A stretch of 64,000 nt of DNA from Adineta steineri (taxonomy: Eukaryota > Rotifera > Eurotatoria > Adinetida > Adinetidae): contig CAJNOI010000002.1 of NCBI GenBank assembly GCA_905250115.1, positions 1,205,678 to 1,269,677 of the forward strand, read 5' to 3'. Shown here in pieces: positions 17,092 through 26,453 of this stretch (position 1 is its first letter; each line of letters starts with the position of its first letter). The translations under genes and the position numbers were made by a program. The notes below the pieces were generated by a model. The model did no database searches and had not been told where the DNA came from. It saw only the letters and a program-made list of their open reading frames with translations.

Positions 17092-17556
17092 ATGTCGTTT
17101 ACATCGAAAGCAACACATATTGATCGTGATGATTTTGCAGCTGATCATTATGCTGATTTCGTTCGAGATTCTCATCGTACACGTTTAACATTTGATCAAC
17201 TTGATATGGCAAGACGACAGCTTCGAAAAAAAGAAGAACTTTTATCTCAAGCTCATTCAATAAAAATGAAAGAACATACTCGTATTGAAAATGGTTTCTT
17301 ACGAAAACTTGAACAAAATCCACGTATTGCAAATTTACCTATGGTTAGAGAAAAATTACGAGCACAACGACGACAAGGTTTAGAATCTCCAAATAAAAAC
17401 TCATCCGAAACGGATAAATCTATGGGACAAGAAGATAATGTTTATCAAAAAACTAATCAATTTAAACCAATAACAATGCGACCACCATCAGCTAAAACAG
17501 AACGATTAAATGCTAATCGTGACAAATTTAATCAAACTAATGTTTTATTATGTTAG
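17092..17556 (+). CDS. Small charged protein, unidentified
   Basis: A single-exon reading frame of 154 residues starting at the ATG of MSFTSKATHIDRDDF. The open frame extends four codons upstream, but only from TTG, so I prefer the ATG. Its middle is strongly helical and charged (LDMARRQLRKKEELLSQAH, IKMKEHTRIENGFLRKLEQ), then NLPMVREKLRAQRRQG and a low-complexity polar tail. No signal peptide or membrane helix is visible. Codon choice resembles the neighbouring genes. It may be a small cytoskeletal or ciliary protein, but no family is recognised. Confidence 0.65.
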   Translation: MSFTSKATHIDRDDFAADHYADFVRDSHRTRLTFDQLDMARRQLRKKEELLSQAHSIKMKEHTRIENGFLRKLEQNPRIANLPMVREKLRAQRRQGLESPNKNSSETDKSMGQEDNVYQKTNQFKPITMRPPSAKTERLNANRDKFNQTNVLLC

Positions 17557-17811
17557 ATAATACATTGTCCTTTATTTTCGTATTAGATTTGTTGATCAAA
17601 CAAAATACATTACAATCGTAAGAGAAAAAAAAGTAACTTAAAAAGCAAAAGAGCAATATAGAGATTTCTTATTCTTTCTAATACATCAATTTGAATAGTC
17701 CATTAAGTAGATTTTTATGAAAATGAACGTTTGTCAAGTGCCCAACTACATACTTTCCATAAACATTCTAAAATAAAAACAAAAAACAATGAATTGATTA
17801 TAGAATAGTTT

Positions 17812-18117
17812 TCATTTTTTCATACGTCGGCCACGTTTTTGTAAACCTTGTGGATGACTATCAAATGATTCAGATGCAAAACTACTATCTTGAAATAAAT
17901 TGTCTGCATGTAAAAGTTTAGCAAGAAATTCATCTGTTGGTTCAACATCAAAATCAGACCATGGATTTCTCTTTTAAAAATATAGAAAAGAGAAATATAT
18001 TAAATTTTATATAAAAAAAACTAAATTAATCTTTACCTGCATACGATTAATGCTATAACAATTGATGAAAAAGATTTCGACGCAAATAATTAATAAAATC
18101 AAGCTGATTTTCCACAT
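17812..18117 (-). CDS. Small secreted peptide, prohormone-like
   Basis: A two-exon gene on the minus strand: exon 1 is 18037-18117 and exon 2 is 17812-17970, with a 66 bp GT-AG intron in phase 0. It encodes 79 residues. The first ~20 are a strong signal peptide (MWKISLILLIICVEIFFINC). The mature part starts around YSINRMQRNPWSDFD, is acidic (VEPTDEFLAKLLHADN), and ends with a basic cluster, GLQKRGRRMKK. KR and RR pairs are typical prohormone convertase sites, so cleavage could release an acidic ~45-residue peptide. There is no Cys after the signal peptide and no Gly-Lys-Arg amidation signal in the usual order (KR precedes G). I do not recognise a known neuropeptide family. Each exon is under 60 codons, so the gene is easily missed. 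Confidence 0.7.
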
Positions 18118-19817
18118 GTTACAGGAATTAGTTGAAATAAAAAATGAGAATGATTAGAAATTATATGCTAAAATATATATGAAGAAATGTAGTCTGATAT
18201 AATGTTGAACTAATATATTAGAAACAAAAAGCTTCCGGCTTTTATATACAATTAATTCGAGGTCTACGCAACGAATTGTAAATAAAAAATAGCACGAGTG
18301 TACTCTTTCATATATATATATATATATCTATATAATGAAGCAAATTAAGCGAACACTTTTTTTTTACGTTAAATTACAGACCAACTAATTTTTATTGAAA
18401 TCAAAAAAGGTGAAAATCATATATTCTATCGCCTACCTTTCTTACAGCTCACTAATTTATCTTTTAGACTATGACAAAATTACAAATGTGTATATAACGA
18501 AAAATAAAGAGTAGGGCAACTTTAAATTATTTTTTAAATAAAGAGAATAGCTAATACACATGAATTAATTAGAGACTTTATCTCATGACAGAAAAAAATC
18601 GTACATAAAATATTAAACTGTCTGTAAGTACATTTTTCTCGTTGTTCTATCTTCTATTGATACTCAATGAATTTGAATATATACAATAGTCTCATATCTG
18701 CAAAGAGATCATGAATCTAACAAACTAAATATAATAGAAGTAGATAAAAGAGAAACCGTCTATTATGTCAGGGATTCCTGTTTGTCAATTATACGGAGCA
18801 TCAAAAAAAAGTATGATATTATTTCGAGACAATCAATAATTAACGGGAGTAGACTAAAAGCAAATCTGTTTTTTCTTCCGCTTTGTTCAAAACATTCAAT
18901 ATTGTTGTTGACGCCTTCAAACAAAAATTTAACATATGATTTACTTCTCTGAACTATCATTTCAACAAGGTCGTAAACTATTACAATATACTGAGAATAC
19001 TTGTGTATATGTTGAGGAAATTTTGATATTTTAAAAATACAAACTGTTCTATAAATTATATTCGAATTATTTATATGATAATTGAAATTGAATTGAAACA
19101 GGCTTAAAATACAAATTTTATTTAAAATTCTGTCTGCACAATTAATAATTGTTTCATTCCGTTCATATTCACTTTTTATTGATAAGTCGAGCATAATTAT
19201 CATGCTATTTAATCGGTGTCTGTCATTTCAACAGAATGCTATATGAGCATGATTTACAAAACTTCAAAGCAATACTATGACCCTTTTGATGAATAACGAT
19301 GTATAATAATAGCAAATTTTCATAAAGTTAAGATTATGCAAAAATCTTAACATCAACTATATAACATACAAGTTTATATCAAATTGACTTTTTATCTTTT
19401 CTAATTCTTTTTCGTGATATACATTAACATGAAAATGACTTGATCAAAAATGTGCCAACACGTTCTCTCTGATTTGATAATATGATTCATACTACTTTTT
19501 CATTGGAACTATTAATAAACCATCCACATAATCTTATTGANNNNNNNNNNNNNNNNNNNNNNNNNNNNNNNNNNNNNNNNNNNNNNNNNNNNNNNNNNNN
19601 NNNNNNNNNNNNNNNNNNNNNNNNNNNNNNNNNNNNNNNNACTTTTTCATTGGAACTATTAATAAACCATCCACATAATCTTATTGAATATAACCAATAG
19701 AATAACGATTTATTTGACTGTAGCGCTTAACTAATTTATATACATATATATCTCATTTCGAGATTTTATATTTTTAATTTTGTTTTGTTGTGAATTCTAA
19801 AAGGAAATTTTTTAGTA
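18118..19817. other. Intergenic with assembly gap
   Basis: About 1.7 kb between the divergently oriented small-peptide gene and MIX23. It contains a TA microsatellite near 18311-18328 and the gap at 19541-19640. An open frame on the minus strand near 18763-19203 has no recognisable domain and atypical composition, so it is not called. Confidence 0.5.
19494..19687. repeat. 100-N gap flanked by a 47-bp perfect direct repeat
   Basis: The 47 bases before the gap (19494-19540) are identical to the 47 bases after it (19641-19687). This is the signature of an unmerged overlap at a scaffold join: the two contig ends probably overlap and the gap is not real. Confidence 0.9.
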
Positions 19818-20334
19818 ATGAACTCATCAGGATTAACTAAAGATCTTCGTATTTGTGATGATTATCTTCAATTTCAAAATCATTTAAAAGATTTAAGAAA
19901 ATTAGATGATTTAATAATAAATACACTTAATACAACTGTTCTTACAGCTACATTTCGATCTCAAGGTTCTGATGCAGCAAAACAATGCCAACAACTTGGT
20001 GATCAAGTATATTTATTTTATTTTATTTTATTAATAATTTTCAAATTGTTATTTAGATTGCTTCACGTACAAATTATCGTAGTGAATTGATTTCTTCATG
20101 TTTATCACGTACAAATGATTTAATGGCACAAAATGAGACAAATGATAATCGTCGTAAAGCATTAATTTTTCAACGACGACAATTACAAAATGAACGAAAT
20201 GTTGAAGAAATTGTTCGAACAAATACTGAAAAAGTAATAAAAATAGAAATAAATTTATCTAAGGTATTTATTTTCATTATTTGTAGGCATTTTATGAACG
20301 TTGTCGAGATTATTATACACCTGCGAAATTTTGA
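19818..20334 (+). CDS. MIX23: MIX23 / CCDC58 mitochondrial intermembrane-space protein
   Basis: Three exons, 19818-20006, 20057-20233 and 20287-20334, give 137 residues with stop at 20332-20334, close to the ~144 aa of animal CCDC58/MIX23. Family features are the N-terminal CDDYLQFQNHLKDLRKLDD, LNTTVLTATF, AAKQCQQL, a central coiled-coil rich in N, R and Q, ERNVEEIVR, and the C-terminal AFYERCRDYYTPAKF. The four conserved Cys (in ICDDY, KQCQQ, SSCLS, ERCRD) would form the disulfides expected for an intermembrane-space protein imported by the MIA pathway. The function is linked to mitochondrial protein import. A splice acceptor (aaattttttag) lies two bases before the ATG, so the mRNA may be trans-spliced. 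NUDT9 follows 415 bp downstream in the same direction. Confidence 0.93.
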
Positions 20335-20748
20335 TCGACATTATCATGAACGAAATGATTCTTTTTTTTTAAAACCTATCAAACAAAGAGAACCTTCGTG
20401 TGTTTTTAGGCTAATTGCCAATCCAGTGATGATGTTACTAGTATAGTTAAAGATTTGTTTGTTTTTGTTTTCTATTCTGTTTTTTTTCCCATAACTGATC
20501 TTTTTGTGCTTTCATATTGGAATGGATATGATCCTTTTTTTCTATTTCACTTATAGGTAAAAAAAAAATATTCTAACATATTATTAAAAAGAATCAAACT
20601 ATTTTTCTCTAATTTGCTGATCAAGAATTAACTTTGAGAGGATTACATAGTCAATTAACAGTATGAAATATTAGCTTAATTATCTCTTTTCTAGATTAAT
20701 AAGCTATTCAAACTGCCGCCAGAACTTTTACTTCTTATACCACTTCTC

Positions 20749-22612
20749 ATGAGCCTTTTGTGGACGTATCATCAACAAGGTTCTCATTTACTTCTCCAAT
20801 CTTCTCTTTCAAATATTCTCCGATCGATAGTAACAACTAGTGTTCATACTAGAGCTCGACAATCACCATATGTCGGAACAAAAGATGTTCAAGTAAGATT
20901 TGATTTTATTAAAATATGAAGTAAAATAGAATCTTATGTATATATATTAGAGAACAGCAGTACCAGATAGTAAAGTTTCATGGAAGGTGAATTGGCCTGA
21001 TTATAAAGCAACGGAATACACAGCATCAAAAGTTTTGAAAAATCCACCATGGGCTGATGATCCAGATGCGTATGATTGTGAAAAAAACATTTTCGCGATC
21101 TTTCTATATTTGTCTGTATAGAAAAAAAATTAAAAGTTTTAATGAATTCGATGGAAAAATTGATCGACGAAGTTTCATGGGTGAATATGAAATCGATGAT
21201 AAAACAAATCGACCAAGAAATCCTGCAGGTCGTACTGGATGTATGGATTGATGTTTATTTATATATATGCATTATAAATAGAATAATTTCATTTTTAGTA
21301 TCAGGGCGTGGTTTACTTGGTCATTGGGGACCAAATCATGCTGCCGATCCAGTTGTCACACGTTGGGCTAAAGATCAATCAAATTTGAAAGAAAAAGTTT
21401 TAGAAATTGTTCTCATCAATCGTAAAGATAATAATCATTTAGCTTTACCTGGTGGTATGATTGATGAAGGGTAATAATTTATTATTCATTCATTAAATTA
21501 CTTAATAATATTTCTATTTAGTGAAAATGCATTCGTAGCAGCTAAACGTGAATTTCTCGAAGAAGCTATGAACTCGAACGATGATGCTGTTGTTGAACAG
21601 ATTGATAAATTATTTGAAAATGCTGATTCAGTAAATAGAATTTATCTTTTGAATATGAATTCTAAGAAAAATTCATTTCTTTCGAATAGATCTATAAAGA
21701 TTATGTTGATGATCCAAGAAATACAGGTTTCTATTTTAATATAAAACAGAAGAAAATTTTAATTTTCTTTTTTTTATTATAGATAATGCTTGGATGGAAT
21801 CAGAAGCAATAGATGCACATGATGAAACGGGTGAATTAACAAAAGATTTAAGATTAGAAGCTGGTAATTATACTATATTTCATCTTTTCTTTATCATATC
21901 ATTATTTAAAAAAAATGATTCTGTAGATGTTTCTGTTACATAAGCATTCATATTCATTGATTTATTGTTAGAATGAGATGATGTTGATAGTGGCTGTTGA
22001 GCTTTGACATACTGTACCATTTCACGATATAAATCAGATCGACCAACTTGACTGATTAGATAAACAATATCATCAAGTGTTATTTGATATCGACGTGGAG
22101 GTATATAAGATTTTGTTTGACATGGAATACATGATGAATATGAAGGAATAAATGTTTGTTGATGCGGTGAAAAATTATCAGGAGATAATTGAGATGTTAA
22201 ATTTGTTTTAAAATTTGGATCTTTTAAATAATCATCAAGTAAAAGTTCCCATGATGTACGTGGTGGTGGTGGTTTAATAAGAGATTTCGTTTGAGATACA
22301 TTTTGTTTTACTGTATTTTCTACCAACTTTTTGTTCGTTTTCTTTTTAATCGTATTGTCATATTTAGACGTTTTTAAAAAATTAGAATAGTAAAATTATA
22401 TTGATAGAAATTAAAATTGCGCGTTTTTGTTTTTTTTCCTTATAGGCGATGATGCAGCAAAAGTAAAATGGGTTCAGCTTGATCGTGTGCATAATCTATA
22501 TGCATCACATGAATCTATGGTTCGAATAGCTGTTAAAAAACATGGAGCATATGAATATTGGCATGATAACCAACATTCAAGTGAAACAACTGATGATACT
22601 AATAATAAATAA
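20749..22612 (+). CDS. NUDT9: ADP-ribose pyrophosphatase, NUDT9 type
   Basis: Nudix hydrolase that splits ADP-ribose into AMP and ribose 5-phosphate, mitochondrial in animals. Eight exons (20749-20892, 20951-21069, 21122-21240, 21299-21470, 21522-21630, 21690-21726, 21783-21863, 22446-22612) give 315 aa without a break, near the ~350 aa of human NUDT9. Signatures are [58 protein letters not shown], the Nudix box from GGMIDEGE through KREFLEEA (the GX5EX7REUXEE pattern complete), [22 protein letters not shown], and [14 protein letters not shown]. The N-terminus ([11 protein letters not shown], then Ser and Arg) may be a targeting presequence. The REF-L-EE spelling differs at one position from the REF-G-EE that I recall for human NUDT9, but all metal-binding glutamates are present, so activity is expected. 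The last intron (582 bp) hosts an antisense reading frame. Confidence 0.95.
21880..22326 (-). CDS. Antisense reading frame nested in NUDT9 intron
   Basis: A 148-codon open frame on the opposite strand, lying wholly inside the 582 bp final intron of NUDT9 (21864-22445). Composition and codon use are like the real genes nearby. Readable stretches are [54 protein letters not shown] and [15 protein letters not shown], followed by a Ser/Asn-rich tail. No ATG occurs in this frame upstream; the nearest, at 22361, is in another frame and starts [11 protein letters not shown] before hitting a stop, so either a small exon, a frameshift in the A-rich stretch, or an unusual start is needed. The PPPPR/CIPC/LDD pattern is not assigned to a family. 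It may be an intact nested gene or a degraded one. Confidence 0.5.
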   Translation of the reverse strand: MVENTVKQNVSQTKSLIKPPPPRTSWELLLDDYLKDPNFKTNLTSQLSPDNFSPHQQTFIPSYSSCIPCQTKSYIPPRRYQITLDDIVYLISQVGRSDLYREMVQYVKAQQPLSTSSHSNNKSMNMNAYVTETSTESFFLNNDMIKKR

Positions 22613-22673
22613 ACTGATAATTTTTTTTTGTTTTATTTATAACGAACGAAAATAATTGTATTTAAATAAATTT

Positions 22674-22735
22674 CATCTTGAGAGTGTGGATGTGGGATGA
22701 GTGCTAATTCTATATTAAACATCCACACTCACCTT
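22674..22735. repeat. Telomere-like hairpin element, copy 1
   Basis: Short hairpin: CATCTTGAGAGTGTGGATG on the left and CATCCACACTCACCTTAA on the right, with a ~25 bp AT-rich loop. The arms are degenerate TGTGGG-type repeats. It lies just after NUDT9. Confidence 0.7.
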
Positions 22736-23896
22736 AATTAGAGTTGTTCAACCGACAATTAATAAGAGCATAGCTGTGGTTATCAGGATATTAGTGATTA
22801 AAAAGAACAGTATCATGAAAGATGAACATGAATAACATTTTGCCTTGAGTTTATGATTTAGTCAAGAAGTTTTACTTTGAAAAAGATGAATACTTAGTAT
22901 CAGTGTTTCATTTTCATTCTACTAATGGAAATTATTCGAAAAACTGCAACTACTATTGATATTGATGATATGCATGTATATATATCTATTGAATATTAAA
23001 CAAGCAGACAAGTAGCTTGTCTTATCCTGTAGATATTGAAAAAGAAATATCCTTTATTCAGCAGCTATTGATTTGTTAGTATGCACTTCTAACTTAGATG
23101 TTCAATTACTGACATACAATAGTCAACAGTCACCTGTGATTTTATTGAAAATCTAATATAAAACAAAAAAGATTTTTTTCATTTACATCAATGAAAAATG
23201 TTTTATCATTTTAAGTGATGGATTAGCTATGCAGCAAGCTGTCGTGCAAGACGGAGTCGCTGTTCACGTTCTTGTTCAGCCATCCAACGACCAAAAAACC
23301 AATCCTAAACGTCCATAGCAAATAAAATTTATAGATTAAACATTAAATAAAAATAATCTACTAACTTCTAAATCGAGGAAAAAGTAAAAATTATTAATAT
23401 TCCATTCTATACATATCAATTGAAGTTGATGAGGACGTGGCACTTTTTCAATCATATAATCTGAATTATTCAATTGCATGTTTAAGAAAAAAAAACCTTT
23501 ATAACTTAACAAATATCCTCACATTCATTCAAGTATTCAAGTTGTTCATTGGTTAATTTTTCTTCAACTTTTTTCAATTCTAAATGAAATGAAAGTCTTA
23601 GATTTATCTCTAATCGCTGTTATGTATTTCTGTTCATTTCGAACAATCCGGCCCGGAAACGGTCGGTTCGAGATAATTGGAGAGATTTCATGGAAGAAGC
23701 ATTCCTGCGTCCAATTCCTGACATTTCGTTGCTGGTCTCGGTCAGAAACGGTATGTTTCCAGCGAGTTGTAGCCGGAAACTCATGGAATCCTGCTTCAGA
23801 AACCATCGTTCTGGGTAGTGAGGAGAAAACTATTTTTTATATTTTGTGATGTTGTTATTGATTTTATTGTTTCTTTTTCTTATTTTCGAAAGGAAG

Positions 23897-24190
23897 TGGT
23901 CAAAAATCATAGGTTTTTACTCACGCTAGGAATGTCATAACACGGAAGTCTTTGTCACCTGGAACACAGATCTGACATTCATTGGTCTAGGTCGGATCCT
24001 TTTTTTCAGCGATTCCCATTTGAGAGTACCTGAGTCTAGTATGAAGATCCAAGTACCCTCGTATCGGAAACATCGAAAAAAATCGATCAGACTTAGACGA
24101 ATGAATATCGGATTTGTGAACTAGGTGACAACAACTCTCGTATTTTGACATTTCAATCGTGAGTAAAAAACCATGATTTTTGGTCCAGCT
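23897..24190. mobile_element. Foldback/MITE-like element in helicase intron
   Basis: Inverted termini: GGTCAAAAATCATAGG followed by TTTTTACTCACG near 23897-23926, and the reverse complement CGTGAGTAAAAAACC then ATGATTTTTGGTCC near 24159-24188. The interior is more GC-rich than the surroundings. The target-site duplication is not clear. Confidence 0.55.
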
Positions 24191-24702
24191 CCATCAGTTT
24201 AAAACCTTTTGATTTGATCAACTGGCTGATTTTATTTCTTCATGATCATATCCTGAAACAAAGTAATAACTAAATCAGCAATAAAAGATTCAGTTGACTT
24301 ACGAAGGGCGTCTAGTTTGGTCAACTGATATCGAAGATAATCGATTTTTGCTGTTTTTGCCTTAATTTCTGCTTCTCTCCAATCAACTACCAGTGGACTC
24401 ATGACAAGATCAATTTCGTTTTGATGTTCCTCCCGTTGCTGTTTTATAATTTTAACTTAGTCTTGATGGTCCATTATATCTACGATTAGCGGGACTATCT
24501 GTTTAATCAAAATGTAACAAGACGTTTCGGAAAAAAAAGATTGAAAATTAAACTTTACTTCTTCGGAATACTCATTAGAGTTATCTGTTGTTGCCATTTA
24601 AAATTATTGATTGAACGGATCTTCAACGATATAAACATAGAAAAATGTTTTCATAAATTGATCCGATACGAAAAACTAATTGAAATAGTAATTGACAAAC
24701 AA

Positions 24703-24835
24703 CTGAGGGTGGGTGTGTGGGCGGGTGTGGGTGTGACTATAGATAAGTCTGAGTCATAGTATGAGCGTGGTTGTGAGTGCAAAATAACAAGAAAACCTAC
24801 ACCCATACCCACACCCGCACACCCACCTTCAAGAT
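24703..24835. repeat. Telomere-like hairpin element, copy 2
   Basis: Left arm gagggtgggtgtgtgggcgg, right arm acccacacccgcacacccac with a CTTCAAG end. The core (TATGAGCGTGGTTGTGAGTG, then AAAATAACAAGAAAACC) is nearly identical to copy 3, showing that these are members of one family rather than independent microsatellites. Located in an intron of the truncated helicase gene. Confidence 0.8.
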
Positions 24836-25467
24836 TGATTTCTATTAATGAATTACTAACCTAATTGTTTTAATTGTTGAATGGTCGTATCAATTGATTG
24901 TTGTGATGGTTTATCAGGCAGAAATGTTTTCATATAATCTAATCCTTTTTGTAATGGTGATTTTCGCAATGAAAATTCATTATTCATCAAATCTGATTGA
25001 AATATTTGTGGAGTTGGATATAAAAGATCATCAACTTTAAAACTATATAATGAATAATATTCCCCTGATTGTGTTCTACCTAAGCGTCCAAGTCTTTGTT
25101 TAATTGTTGACTGAGCTGCTCGAACTTCTTTTAATATAGTTCGTTTTGATTCAATATCATAAATAGGTGTATTAATCATACCAGTATCAACAACATATTT
25201 TAAAGAAGGAAATGTTAAAGATGTTTCAGCAACTGTTGTTGAAAAGAATACTGTTCCATGTTCAATATTTTCTTGTTGACCATGTAGATGTTGAGATTGA
25301 ACAAGTGGATATGCAACAATAGTTCCTCGACTTATTTCATTTATTAAACGACAACATTGATTAACTTCCATAACTGAACTAACTAAACATAAGATTTGAT
25401 CATGTCGTTTTCGTTGTTTATATAATTCTTGAACAATATCGAGAATATTCTCATTTGGACGAGGTAC

Positions 25468-25660
25468 CCATATCGTCAAAATCGGGGCAAAATCGACGGT
25501 TTTATTCGCGATTTAGCACCCGATTGATTGTGAGATTTATCGCGATAAAATCGACCAATTTGGCGATTTTTCACGATTTAATCGCGATATATCGAGTCTT
25601 TTTTAATAGTAGAAATGATCCATTTGAGCCCTCCCATTACCATCTCAACCCAGATCGAAC
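25468..25660. repeat. GC-palindrome-rich repeat at helicase breakpoint
   Basis: Contains many copies of short motifs around TCGCGATAAAATCG, ATTCGCGATTTAG and TTTAATCGCGATAT in both orientations. It interrupts the helicase coding sequence and so marks an insertion or junction. No terminal repeats could be defined. Confidence 0.5.
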
Positions 25661-25853
25661 AATCTGATACGAAGATCAGTCACGGATTCTTGCATGACCC
25701 TATCAGATCCTATACTGATAGCGTATATGATCATGCAAGATCATACGGAAAATAATGTAGCATATCCCTATGCCTGTATACTTATCGATATATATATTTA
25801 CCTATACCTTTATAGGTATATCTATTTACTTATACCCACATGGGTATACACAT

Positions 25854-25957
25854 ATGGGGTGTGGGTATGACTGTAGATAAGTGTGAGTCAGAGTATGAGC
25901 GTGGTTGTGAGTGCAAAATAACAAGAAAACCTACACCCATACCCACACCCACACCCT
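25854..25957. repeat. Telomere-like hairpin element, copy 3
   Basis: Arms tggggtgtgggtatg and cccatacccacacccacacc; the ~75 bp core matches copy 2 with only a few differences. Confidence 0.8.
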
Positions 25958-26006
25958 ATCAGATAAGCAATAGAATAATTTTTATTTTTGTATCAGCATG
26001 TTCATT

Positions 26007-26100
26007 TAAAACAAAATATACCAGAAGACGCAGCATGAAAAGCCCTAAGCTGTAGAGTTTAGAACTGTTAATGCTGCATCTTTTGGTATATTTTGTTTTT
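26007..26100. repeat. Short inverted-repeat (hairpin) element
   Basis: Arms AAAACAAAATATACCAGAAG continuing into acgcagcat, and atgctgcat continuing into CTTTTGGTATATTTTGTTTT, with a ~34 bp loop. A MITE-like structure; no target duplication established. Confidence 0.55.
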
Positions 26101-26197
26101 ATTGAAACGTATTGTATGCTGTCTTAGATTTATGCAATTTTTTGGGCTAGAACCGAAGGACATAACATGGAAAATATATGATTCAATAGAGTATAGT

Positions 26198-26250
26198 CAA
26201 GGGTGTGAGTGGATATTTGTTAGAGAGCACATCTCACCCACATCCTCAAG
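26198..26250. repeat. Telomere-like hairpin element, copy 4 (short)
   Basis: Left AAGGGTGTGAGTGG, right TCTCACCCACATCCTCAAG. Its right end directly abuts a fragment of the ARM-TIR gene. Confidence 0.6.
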
Positions 26251-26390
26251 AAGTGCGTTCACCATCGGAACTACAATCATTATTTGTTTCACAAAAGTCA
26301 TATCGTACAAGAGCACCTCTTCGAAATCCTTGAGTACATAGTTACATCTGTCTTAAATCTCGTGAAAGTTCATACTTTTTTCTCTGAGGG
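26251..26390 (-). pseudogene. Fragment of ARM-TIR exon 1
   Basis: The minus strand is a diverged copy of part of ARM-TIR exon 1 (about 29430-29552); for example the plus strand has AAGTGCGTTCACCATCGGAA, the exact complement of that exon. It has substitutions and lacks the rest of the gene. Its 3' end stops at telomere-like copy 4. Confidence 0.75.
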
Positions 26391-26453
26391 CTCGATTGAA
26401 TAAAAAAAAGACGATGATTAAAGTGAAATATAATATGAATTTATTTATTTATG

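Larger units (their letters stand above)
23227..25467 (-). pseudogene. 5'-truncated DEAH-box helicase gene
   Basis: Five exons on the minus strand (24861-25467, 24303-24455, 23511-23579, 23366-23460, 23227-23304) join in phase and end at a stop at 23227. The first holds a DEAH/RHA-type helicase C domain: QILCLVSSVMEVNQ, the motif-V-like FFSTTVAETSLTFP, VVDTGMINTPIYD, and the motif-VI-like QRLGRLGRTQSGEYY, where canonical proteins have QRAGRAGR. The rest is a charged coiled-coil ending in DWFFGRWMAEQER. Nothing encoding the Walker A or DEAH box is present: upstream of codon VPRPNEN the sequence changes abruptly at ~25468 into a GC-palindrome-rich repeat with no splice acceptor. The gene is therefore truncated by an insertion or rearrangement, though the remaining splice sites are intact, so the loss may be recent. 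Its introns host a foldback element and a telomere-like hairpin. The parent family is unclear. Confidence 0.65.

Noticed and set aside
18763-19203. 146-codon minus-strand open frame
   Set aside because: No signal peptide, domain, splice context or gene-like codon use; likely chance in AT-rich DNA.
23564-23849. Open frames on both strands in the helicase intron
   Set aside because: They overlap one another in a GC-richer repeat patch and lack homology; more likely transposon-derived non-coding DNA.
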